From Aeromonas aquatica (GTDB lineage: Bacteria > Pseudomonadota > Gammaproteobacteria > Enterobacterales > Aeromonadaceae): DNA of 64,000 nt. This document shows, piece after piece, positions 30,101 through 37,016 of the stretch; the first letter of the stretch is position 1, and the number at the start of each line of letters is the position of its first letter. The notes under the pieces are model-generated. The model was not told the DNA's origin. It saw only the letters and a list, made by a program, of their open reading frames with translations, and made no database searches. Made by a program: the position numbers and the translations under genes. The stretch covers positions 1-64,000 of the forward strand of contig NZ_JRGL01000088.1 in NCBI RefSeq assembly GCF_000764655.1, read 5' to 3'.

Positions 30101-30441
30101 ATTACCTCTTCTATCGGGGCATGGCGCTGGCCCGCCTCGGCCACAAGCAGGAGGCGCAGCGTCTGTTCGAGGGCATGGTGGCCTGGGCCGGGCAGGCCAT
30201 GGACGAGCGGGTCGGGGCGGATTTTTTCGCCGTCTCCCTGCCCGATCTCATCGTGCTCGACGACGATCCCCAGCACAAACACCGCCAGCACTGCCTGCTG
30301 GTGCTGGCCCTCGGCCAGCTGGGGCTGGGGGAGCAAGCGCGCGGCGAGCAGAGCCTGCGCGAGCTGCTCGCCCTGAACCCGGCCCATGACAAGGGGCACC
30401 TGTTCAGCCTGCTCTGCCGCCAATCTCAGCTCCACTCATAA
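27163..30441 (+). CDS. yphG: DUF5107/TPR protein (YphG-like)
   Basis: A 1092-residue cytosolic protein. Residues about 1-400 form the DUF5107 domain, a galactose-mutarotase-like beta-sandwich: FLEKRVYQGSSGAVYPYG, LPELGGRIHRAYDK, GPWISGGIEFNWPQHHRPTT split over residues 110-130, DHHVSPGKKQWSWG and GPYIELMTGVYTDNQPDFTW. Residues about 450-1080 are tetratricopeptide-type helical repeats (for example NLGIYHFNKSGDLAAAEQCL). The domain layout and length match E. coli YphG. The biochemical role is unknown; the fold suggests binding or processing of a sugar. ATG 27163 has GAGGCGAG in front; ATG 27142 does not. It is the first gene of an operon with a sugar porter and a mutarotase. Confidence 0.85.
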   Translation: MRADVRVWVEAVTLPTYEVGAEDPNPMFLEKRVYQGSSGAVYPYGVIDTLTGQKQMKSYQAVWLENDFIKVMLLPELGGRIHRAYDKVMQRDFVYYNEVIKPALVGLVGPWISGGIEFNWPQHHRPTTFMPVDFTIQEHEGGAKTVWLGEVEAMRGLQVMAGFTLYPDKALIEITGKVFNGNDTPRHFLWWSNPAVKGGDDHQSVFPPDVTAVYDHGKRDVSAFPIARGTYYKVDYSAGVDISRYRNIPVPTSYMADKSDYDFVGAYCHGERGGLLHVADHHVSPGKKQWSWGNCDFGLAWDRNLTDDNGPYIELMTGVYTDNQPDFTWLDAGEEKVFVQNFLPYNTLGTLQNANTRAAIKLERTDDGLLCGAYAIAPLGGARFEVSDENGVLLSQFIDLQPGQAWLEPFALTSEGRLQVRLLDEQGQPILSYLEHLPAGEALPDPATAPLAAADLDSVDELYFIGQHLEQYLHASRSPFDYYLRALALDGGDYRCNLALATLEYNRANYEQALAYANQALTRAHRLNKNPQCGKASLLRAHIEERQGLLDAAFDDFHKATWSGNGRDAGFLGLARIAMVRRDPVQALQFVERSLAVNGTHYGAIALKGLALLECGERESALAYIDEQRVRYPLHYQLAFLRWQGSGQGGDLEALRALCNGRGVNLCFLASNLLELGRPELAMALLVALPVEESLPLLFQASLLPAGEQQEGLLQRAERAFASKVRFPNTLGEVAMLERLPHSGFARYLLGCFHYSKRRYEPAIALWQGVCEQTPGFAPAWRNLGIYHFNKSGDLAAAEQCLSRAFALKPDDARLLFELDQLHKRGAMAPAQRLALLETHREVALKRDDLTAELLSLQHIEGRLEAAAEILRLRQFHPWEGGEGRVTGQYLINQQRRALALMAQGQHEQAIPLLQQALHYPLNLGEGRLVGQSDNDIHYLLALCHLACDQQSLAEQCLHQACLGQGELGASRYYNDQPVDYLFYRGMALARLGHKQEAQRLFEGMVAWAGQAMDERVGADFFAVSLPDLIVLDDDPQHKHRQHCLLVLALGQLGLGEQARGEQSLRELLALNPAHDKGHLFSLLCRQSQLHS

Positions 30442-30449
30442 CAAAAACC

Positions 30450-30475
30450 GGCGCTCCGCCACGGTGCGGAGCGCC
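30450..30475. terminator. Hairpin between yphG-like gene and sugar porter
   Basis: Perfect 10-bp arms GGCGCTCCGC/GCGGAGCGCC with a CACGGT loop. Reading plus there is no U-run, so it probably attenuates or stabilises rather than stops the operon transcript. Only the minus reading has a T-run. Confidence 0.5.
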
Positions 30476-30512
30476 CCAGTACCCTACAATCACAAGATAG
30501 CGAGAGTGAGTC

Positions 30513-31964
30513 ATGAAAAGTTCGCGAAATCAAATGGATACGGGTGGGCTCAATATGGGCTACATCTGGATGATCTGCCTGGTGGCCGCCTGCGGTGGCC
30601 TGCTGTTCGGTTACGACTGGGTGGTGATAGGCGGGGCCAAGCCCTTCTATGAGGCCTATTTCGCCATCACGGATCCGGCCCAGTCCGGCTGGGCCATGAG
30701 CTCGGCGCTGGTGGGCTGCGTGCTGGGGGCCGCCATCTCCGGCTGGTCGTCCGATCGCTTCGGTCGCAAGAAGCCGCTGATCCTGGCCGCCATCCTGTTC
30801 ACTATCTCGGCCTGGGGCACGGCCGCTGCCGGTAACTTCGATCTGTTCGTGGTCTACCGCATCATCGGCGGCATCGGGATTGGTCTCGCCTCGGCGCTCT
30901 CCCCCATGTACATCGCCGAGATAAGCCCGGCCGACAAGCGCGGCAAGTTCGTGGCCATCAACCAGCTCACCATCGTCATCGGGGTGCTGGCCGCCCAGCT
31001 GGTGAACCTGATGATCGCCGATCCGGTGGCCAGCAGCGCGACCCAGGCCGATATCCTGGCGACCTGGAACGGTCAGTCCGGCTGGCGCTGGATGTTCGGC
31101 GCCGAGCTGGTGCCCGCCCTGGCGTTTCTGGTGCTGATGTTCTTCGTGCCGGAATCCCCCCGCTGGCTGGCCAAGGATGGGCAGTATGAGAAGGCGTCCC
31201 GCATGCTCGGCAAGATAGGCGGCGATGCCTATGCCAAACAGACCCTGGCCGAGATCCGCCAGACCCTGGTGGGGGAGACCCACAAGGTCTCCCTGGCAGA
31301 ACTCGGCAAACCCTCGGTGCGCCCCATCCTCATCATCGGCATAGTGCTGGCGGTGTTCCAGCAGTGGTGCGGCATCAACGTCATCTTCAACTACGCGCAG
31401 GAGATCTTCGCCTCCGCCGGCTTTGACATCGACAGCACCCTCAAGTCCATCGTCGCCACCGGCCTCATCAACCTGCTGTTTACTCTGATCGCGCTGCCCA
31501 TGGTGGACAAGATCGGCCGCCGCAAGCTGATGTTGATTGGCTCGGCCGGCCTCACCCTTATTTACGGCATGATGGCGGCGGCCTACGCCAGCGGCGTGCT
31601 GGGCCTGCCGGTGCTGCTGCTGGTGCTGGCGGCCATCGCCATCTATGCCCTGACCCTGGCGCCGGTCACCTGGGTGCTGCTCTCGGAGATCTTCCCGAAC
31701 CGGGTGCGGGGTCTGGCGATGTCGGCGGGCACCCTGGCGCTCTGGATCGCCTGCTTTGTGCTGACCTACACCTTCCCGCTGCTCAATGCCGGACTGGGGG
31801 CCGCGGGTAGCTTCCTGCTCTATGGCCTCATCAGCTTCGCCGGCCTCATCTTCATCTACCGCAAGGTGCCCGAGACCAAGGGCGTGACCCTGGAGGCGCT
31901 GGAAGCCCAGCTGGCCCAGGGCAAGGTGGAGCTGACCCAGGCCAAGGCGAGCACCTCTGCATGA
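30513..31964 (+). CDS. MFS sugar porter
   Basis: A 483-residue, 12-segment inner-membrane transporter of the sugar porter family (XylE/GalP/AraE type), which imports monosaccharides with protons. The family motifs are present: GGLLFGYDWVVIGG in helix 1, DRFGRKKPL in loop 2-3, the PESPRWL motif, QQWCGINVIFNYA in helix 7, DKIGRRKL in loop 8-9 and VPETKG at the end. The substrate is not readable. GAGAGTGAG precedes ATG 30513. Its stop overlaps the next start by ATGA, so it is translated with the mutarotase. Confidence 0.9.
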   Translation: MKSSRNQMDTGGLNMGYIWMICLVAACGGLLFGYDWVVIGGAKPFYEAYFAITDPAQSGWAMSSALVGCVLGAAISGWSSDRFGRKKPLILAAILFTISAWGTAAAGNFDLFVVYRIIGGIGIGLASALSPMYIAEISPADKRGKFVAINQLTIVIGVLAAQLVNLMIADPVASSATQADILATWNGQSGWRWMFGAELVPALAFLVLMFFVPESPRWLAKDGQYEKASRMLGKIGGDAYAKQTLAEIRQTLVGETHKVSLAELGKPSVRPILIIGIVLAVFQQWCGINVIFNYAQEIFASAGFDIDSTLKSIVATGLINLLFTLIALPMVDKIGRRKLMLIGSAGLTLIYGMMAAAYASGVLGLPVLLLVLAAIAIYALTLAPVTWVLLSEIFPNRVRGLAMSAGTLALWIACFVLTYTFPLLNAGLGAAGSFLLYGLISFAGLIFIYRKVPETKGVTLEALEAQLAQGKVELTQAKASTSA

Positions 31965-32818
31965 AGGTGCACAACCTGAACAACCCGCATCTTCGGATGC
32001 GGGTTTCAACCCAGGGGGCCTGCTTGCTGGGGCTGGAGGATGACAAAGGGCGCCCGCTGCTGCGGGACACCGACCCCGAGGCCCCCTGGCAGCCGGGGCA
32101 GAGCGCCCTGTTTCCCATGTTGCCGCTGGCCAACCGGGTGGCGGGCAATGGCTTCGAGCTGTGGGGGGAGGCGCAGCCCCTGCCCGAGAGCGACGCCGAT
32201 CCCGACTTCTTCCTGCACGGAGAGGGGTGGCTGCGGCCATGGCAGACGGTGGCGCAGACCGGCAGCTCGGTGACGCTGCAGCTCACTGGCCATAACGGCC
32301 CCTTTCACTATCTGGCGGAGATCGACTATCGCCTGCAGGGGCCTAGCCTGGTGGCGCGCATCGGCTTGACCCATCTGGGGGAGGCGCCCTGCCTCTATGG
32401 CGCGGGCTTTCACCCCTTCTTCTGGCGCGATGAGCAGACCCGGCTGCGCTTTTTGGCGAGCGGGGTCTGGCAGGAGGGGGCGGATCACCTGCCGACCCAC
32501 TGGAGCAGTGCATTGGCGCCCAACCTGGACTTTCGTCAGTGGCGGCGGCCACAGGGCTGGCTCAACCACTGTTATGGCGGCTGGCGCGGGCAGGCCGAGA
32601 TCGAGCATCCTGGCCGCTATCAACGCTTGCAGATCTCCAGCGATGGCGGCTTCCTGATGCTCTATCAGCCCGACGAGGGCAGCGGCTTCGTCTGCCTTGA
32701 GCCCCAGAGTCACGCCGCCAACGCCCACCATATGGCCGGTCACCCCGGTCTGCGGCTGCTGACGCGCGGCGATCGCATGAGCCTCGGCATGACCATCAGC
32801 CTGCTGGCGACGCCATGA
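31961..32818 (+). CDS. yphB: Aldose 1-epimerase family protein (YphB-like)
   Basis: A 285-residue galactose-mutarotase-fold protein that should interconvert the anomers of an aldose. It resembles E. coli YphB: FPMLPLANRVAGNGFE, FLHGEGWL with the conserved histidine, GAGFHPFFW with the second histidine, and FVCLEPQSHAANAHH with the catalytic glutamate. The ATG overlaps the porter stop codon. With the yphG-like gene and the porter it suggests uptake and first processing of one sugar. Confidence 0.82.
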   Translation: MKVHNLNNPHLRMRVSTQGACLLGLEDDKGRPLLRDTDPEAPWQPGQSALFPMLPLANRVAGNGFELWGEAQPLPESDADPDFFLHGEGWLRPWQTVAQTGSSVTLQLTGHNGPFHYLAEIDYRLQGPSLVARIGLTHLGEAPCLYGAGFHPFFWRDEQTRLRFLASGVWQEGADHLPTHWSSALAPNLDFRQWRRPQGWLNHCYGGWRGQAEIEHPGRYQRLQISSDGGFLMLYQPDEGSGFVCLEPQSHAANAHHMAGHPGLRLLTRGDRMSLGMTISLLATP

Positions 32819-33151
32819 GTCGGTGCCTCGTCCCATCCCCATTTCGAGGCCCGCAAGGGCTTCGACTCATACATCGGATGACGTGTGCCTTGGTGACCCA
32901 TCTCCCGGACCGGTGAGCCGACGGCCGGGGCCATCCCGGTCTCGGCCTTCACGCCAGCGCCGGCCGACATCCCCGGACTGGTCTGTCCTTATCTCCTTTC
33001 TTAACCCGCTCTGAATGCGCCGCGACTTTCGATGGACGGCGGCAGGGCCCATTGCTCTACTCCGCGAAAGGTTCAAATCGCTGCCGCGAGAGGCAGCACC
33101 GGCTCACCGTGGGTGAACCGGGTAAGGGAGTGCTTTAGGGAGGAGTGAACA
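32819..33151. other. Leader region of the Ig-repeat lipoprotein gene
   Basis: 333 bp without a gene. Two hairpins lie close to the next start: GCTGCC/GGCAGC (33080-33097) and CCGGCTCACC/GGTGAACCGG (33099-33121). A strong GGGAGGAG ribosome site follows at about 33138-33145. No promoter stood out. Confidence 0.55.
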
Positions 33152-35467
33152 ATGACATTAGGCAAGTGCTTGATAATAGGATTGACAGCCCTTGCGCTGC
33201 TGGGGTGTGGTAATGACGATGAGGGGGGCTCAACGGAAGACGCTCATCCCCTCTCTTCGCTGCAGATAAGCCCGGGGGAGGCCAAGGTCCCCGTCGGTTT
33301 TGAGCAGCAGTTTCAGGTTATGGCTATCTGGGATGATGGCATGGTGCAGGATGTGACATCGCATCCCAACATCGTCTGGAGCAGCAGCGACAGTACAGTG
33401 GTCACCATAGATGACGATGGGCTCGCCAAGGGAATAAGCCCGGGGACGGCGCTCATCACCACGACAGGCACCGCCAACGGCGAGCCATACAGCGCCACCG
33501 CCAGGGTGGAGGTCATCGACACCTATGTGAGTGAATTACAATTGACGCCATCTGTCGCCACCGTACCAGTGGGCCTGAGTCAGTCCTTTATGGCCATCGC
33601 CACCTTTTCCGACGGCCAATCGCGGGATGTGACCAACGCCTCGGCCCTGAGCTGGCACAGCAGTGATGACAGCCGCGCGGTTGTCAGCAACGAAGAGGGC
33701 AACAAAGGGGTGGCCACCGGGCTGGCGACCGGGATCCTGACCCTCGAGGCCGTCGCCACGTCCAATGGCACACCGCTCCAGGCCTCGGCCCCGCTGGAGG
33801 TGACGGATGCCGTGATCACCGGGCTGGATATCCATGCCCCGCAAGATCCGCTGCCGATGGGGTTGAATGCGCAGATGAGTGTCTTTGCCAGCCTGTCGGA
33901 TGGCAGTGCCCCCATCGATGTGACCGATCATGAATCCATCATCTGGCTCAGCAGCGATCCGGCGGTGGCGAGCATCAGCGACACCGGGTTGGTTACCGGG
34001 TTGGCACAAGGGAGTGCCACCATAGAAGTAAGCGGAACAGTCAATGGTGTCTCCTTCAATGCGACCGAGCAGCTCAGGGTGAGCTCGGCCGTTGTCATTC
34101 GGCTCGAGATGCAACCGGCGAACGGAACGGTCCCGGTGGGGCTGCAGACGCTCTTTAGCGCCATTGCACATCTGTCCGATGGGACTTCGTTTGACGTCAC
34201 CGACAACCCCCTCATTCAGTGGCACAGCAGCCAGCCGGTAGTCGCGACCGTCAGTAGTCTCGAAGGCAGCAAGGGTCTGGTGACGGGCCAGGCGGCGGGA
34301 GTCGCCACCATCACCGCAAGCGGGACGATCGATGGCACGCCCTTCACGGCATCGGCTCCCGTGACAGTGTCATCCGCCGTGGTGACCAGTCTGGCGGTCA
34401 CCCCGCAGACGGCGTCGGTGTCCATCGGTAACCGGCAGCAGTTCCAGGCCATGGCGACCCTCTCTGACGGTGGCTCACAAGATGTGACCCGCGACACTAC
34501 CCTGACCTGGCACTCCGATGCGCCCGCAGTGGCGACCATCAGTAATGTGGATGGTAGTCGAGGGGAGGCCAGCGGCCTGACCGAGGGGTTGGCGCTCATC
34601 ACCGCCAGCATGGGCGGTGTCGCCAGCACGGCGGCGCAGCTGTCGGTCACGCAACCGGCATCCATCATCATAGAGCCGATGCTTAACCAGATTGCCTCGT
34701 TGCAACTGAGCCCGGAGGCGTTCGCGTTCTGGAATGCGACCTCCATCAATTCAGCTCAGGGGCAGAGTGCCCTCAAGGAGCTGACCGGGCAGGTCTACAA
34801 CCAGTTCCGCGACGAGTTTGACTTCATCACCGTGGTGATGAACAACGAGGAGGTTCCCTCGGGCATGCCCACCGGCGAGTTCACTCATGCCAGAAACGAC
34901 GTCGAAGGCATAGGGCTCTCTCTGTTTGATAACACGGCGGACTTCCACTCGGACGGCAAGCTGCAGGGCATCTCTTTCCTCTACAGGAAGAAGTACCTCT
35001 CCACCTCGGCCTATGGCCCCATACTGCACGAGATGACCCACCGTTGGGCGAACTGGGTGGTGCCGAGCAGCTATCCGGGTCACTGGGGCAACGAGCTGGG
35101 TATCGTCGGGCAGTTGAACAACGTGAGCGCGAACTACGCCGATATCGAGCTCTATCTGATGGGGCTGATGGACTCCGCCGAGATGACGGATCCGGCCAGT
35201 CTGAACGCCTATGCACTTATCCCGGCCGACCAGAAGCCCAGGGTGCCAGGCGCCACCACCGCGCAGCGGGAGTTTAGGGTGTTGCTGTTGGTGCTGTCGG
35301 ATCGGTCGCTCACCGCCACCGAGATCAAGAACTACAACAATGGTGCCACCTTGCTGGCCCGAACTGATAACCCCTCCCAGCAGGGCACCAACTTCCACAA
35401 GATGACGGGAGGCAGAGGTACCCTGGTGGTGAGCGGGCTCGACACACTGGTCAAGCCGACCCCTTAA
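33152..35467 (+). CDS. Lipoprotein with bacterial Ig-like repeats and a C-terminal HExxH motif
   Basis: A 771-residue lipoprotein (lipobox LALLGC, Cys19) expected on the cell surface or in the outer membrane. Five Big2-type repeats of about 90 residues occupy residues about 34-505. Each has a SLQISP-like start, QQF...AxxSDG, DVT..., W.SSD..VATIS and GLATG..T..A. The C-terminal 260 residues carry no Ig repeat but contain ILHEMTHRWANW, an HExxH zinc-metalloprotease motif at residues 626-630, followed by GHWGNELG, which may supply a third ligand. The likely role is a surface-anchored protease, but the catalytic family was not recognised. It is a single gene closed by a terminator. Confidence 0.85.
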   Translation: MTLGKCLIIGLTALALLGCGNDDEGGSTEDAHPLSSLQISPGEAKVPVGFEQQFQVMAIWDDGMVQDVTSHPNIVWSSSDSTVVTIDDDGLAKGISPGTALITTTGTANGEPYSATARVEVIDTYVSELQLTPSVATVPVGLSQSFMAIATFSDGQSRDVTNASALSWHSSDDSRAVVSNEEGNKGVATGLATGILTLEAVATSNGTPLQASAPLEVTDAVITGLDIHAPQDPLPMGLNAQMSVFASLSDGSAPIDVTDHESIIWLSSDPAVASISDTGLVTGLAQGSATIEVSGTVNGVSFNATEQLRVSSAVVIRLEMQPANGTVPVGLQTLFSAIAHLSDGTSFDVTDNPLIQWHSSQPVVATVSSLEGSKGLVTGQAAGVATITASGTIDGTPFTASAPVTVSSAVVTSLAVTPQTASVSIGNRQQFQAMATLSDGGSQDVTRDTTLTWHSDAPAVATISNVDGSRGEASGLTEGLALITASMGGVASTAAQLSVTQPASIIIEPMLNQIASLQLSPEAFAFWNATSINSAQGQSALKELTGQVYNQFRDEFDFITVVMNNEEVPSGMPTGEFTHARNDVEGIGLSLFDNTADFHSDGKLQGISFLYRKKYLSTSAYGPILHEMTHRWANWVVPSSYPGHWGNELGIVGQLNNVSANYADIELYLMGLMDSAEMTDPASLNAYALIPADQKPRVPGATTAQREFRVLLLVLSDRSLTATEIKNYNNGATLLARTDNPSQQGTNFHKMTGGRGTLVVSGLDTLVKPTP

Positions 35468-35554
35468 GCCGGCGGAGTACCAGTCGCGCTCATCTGATCG
35501 AGCCGCGAACAGACGGGTGACACGGCCGATGCCGACCGCCCGTGAGGGACAAGC

Positions 35555-35586
35555 ATCCGGAGCCAGTAACTGGCTCCGGATTTTTT
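35555..35586 (+). terminator. Terminator of the Ig-repeat lipoprotein gene
   Basis: Perfect arms ATCCGGAGCCA/TGGCTCCGGAT with a GTAAC loop are followed by TTTTTT. Confidence 0.92.
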
Positions 35587-35630
35587 ATGGCGATGGCAAA
35601 GGGCGCCGGGCTAACGGTGAGTGGGTCACC

Positions 35631-36425
35631 TCAGGGGCGGCTCGCTTCATCTTGGGAGGGCTTTTTGAGCTGATAGCGGGTCTGCTCAATCTGATCGAAG
35701 CGCAGGATCAGGGTATCGCCTCCCTTGAGGCGATAGGCACAATGGCTGCCATTGCAGGCGATGCGGATATGGGGTTCATCCCCCAACAGGGGCGACTGGC
35801 TATGGGCCTCGCTCATCGGCCAGGTGCCTTGTTCGAGGCGGGTTATCTGATCTTGTGCTGCCTTTAATCCTTGTATAAAGAAGCTGATAGCTCCCATGAC
35901 GGGGGTCAGCACCGCCAGAACTAGGAAGGCAAATTTGTAGTAGTTATTGCCAAGCCAGATAAATGTCCGGCGAAGAGAGGGGGCTGGGTAGCGTTTTTTC
36001 TGTTTGGCTTGCTTGCAAGCAGCCCGATACAACCATGATGTTTGCCACCACCATGTGAGGCCGATCCTCCAGCGCGGGCAAAAGATCAGGACGGCACAAA
36101 TGGATAAAATGGAAACAATGAGGCCCAACACGACCCACATCCACGGCTTGAGTGAATTGAGAGTAGTGATTAGCCCAAAGGCCAGGAGATAGTCCGCTGG
36201 CGCGGAAAACTCAGAGTAATCAAGACGAAATGCCATGGTGTAGCCATAGTGATAGGCCATCCCCAACAAATAAGTCGCAGCAGTCAGGACGGGGATCGCC
36301 GTCATCACAATACCCACGAAACGCCAGATGGTTCCCTCATCTTCAGCTTCCAGCTTGGTCGCCCGTAGTTTCCTCACATGCTGGCGTAGCCAGCGCCAAC
36401 GGGTCGTGAATATGGGCTCACTCAT
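35631..36425 (-). CDS. Integral membrane protein of unknown function
   Basis: A 264-residue protein with four likely membrane segments (about 35-57, 78-92, 95-117 and 165-187). A basic loop lies between the third and fourth (RAACKQAKQKKRYPAPSLRR). A C-terminal domain of about 75 residues contains two cysteines (IRIACNGSHCAYRL), perhaps disulfide-bonded in the periplasm. The start at 36425 has AAGGA 6 bp upstream. No family was recognised. Confidence 0.7.
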   Translation of the reverse strand: MSEPIFTTRWRWLRQHVRKLRATKLEAEDEGTIWRFVGIVMTAIPVLTAATYLLGMAYHYGYTMAFRLDYSEFSAPADYLLAFGLITTLNSLKPWMWVVLGLIVSILSICAVLIFCPRWRIGLTWWWQTSWLYRAACKQAKQKKRYPAPSLRRTFIWLGNNYYKFAFLVLAVLTPVMGAISFFIQGLKAAQDQITRLEQGTWPMSEAHSQSPLLGDEPHIRIACNGSHCAYRLKGGDTLILRFDQIEQTRYQLKKPSQDEASRP

Positions 36426-36486
36426 GGATATCCTTTTAAATCCTGTCACTAGTTCATATCAGCAAGCTGCTGGCCATAAAGGCTAT

Positions 36487-36741
36487 TCAGCGCGGCTCTT
36501 CGGTGCGAAACAACACCTTGCCGCAGGCGAGGCAGGTGTGGCGATAGCGATGGTCGGGCCAGCCGGTCTGGGGATGGCCGACTACCTTGTCCGAGCCGCA
36601 GGTGCAGCAGCGAGCATTCAGCTCATCCTCGCTGGTGGGTAGGCGCAGCCAGTCGGGGTTGGCGTGGCGTTTGTCCCAGAAGCGCAGGGCATAGAGGGTG
36701 CCTCCCATGGCGAATAGACCGAGCAGTAACATGAGGTCCAT
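36487..36741 (-). CDS. Small membrane-anchored zinc-ribbon protein
   Basis: An 84-residue protein with an N-terminal membrane helix (residues 2-20) and a C-terminal zinc-ribbon formed by CCTCGSDK and CLACGKVLF, with a His-rich stretch between them. Function unknown. It precedes the four-helix membrane gene (62-bp gap), so the two may be cotranscribed. Confidence 0.7.
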   Translation of the reverse strand: MDLMLLLGLFAMGGTLYALRFWDKRHANPDWLRLPTSEDELNARCCTCGSDKVVGHPQTGWPDHRYRHTCLACGKVLFRTEEPR

Positions 36742-36971
36742 CGATGACTCCGGATTGGGAAAGACATGGTGCCTGAGCGCCTATCTTAGCGAACAGGTGA
36801 GAGGAGCGGCCATCCCCACTTGGGTCAGTTCCATCGCCGAAGGTGCGCTCGTGGCTCAGCCATAACGGCAAGGAAAAACGGGGCAAGGGGCACCATATAT
36901 TTGTTCTGAGGCCCTATACATGCGGCTTGAACGAAGGGGTTATCTGGCAGGGATGGCATCGCGCCATCCAA

Positions 36972-36994
36972 TAAAAAGGGGCCTTGCGGCCCCT
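36972..36994 (-). terminator. Terminator of the second PTS permease gene
   Basis: Arms AGGGGCC/GGCCCCT with a TTGC loop are followed on the minus strand by TTTTTAT, 23 bp after the stop. Confidence 0.85.
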
Positions 36995-37016
36995 CGTCAT
37001 GTCAGTCGGCGGTGGC

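Noticed and set aside
27109-30435. A 1108-codon open frame on the minus strand
   Set aside because: It is antisense to the yphG-like gene, with no ribosome site and shadow-like composition; high GC lengthens such frames.
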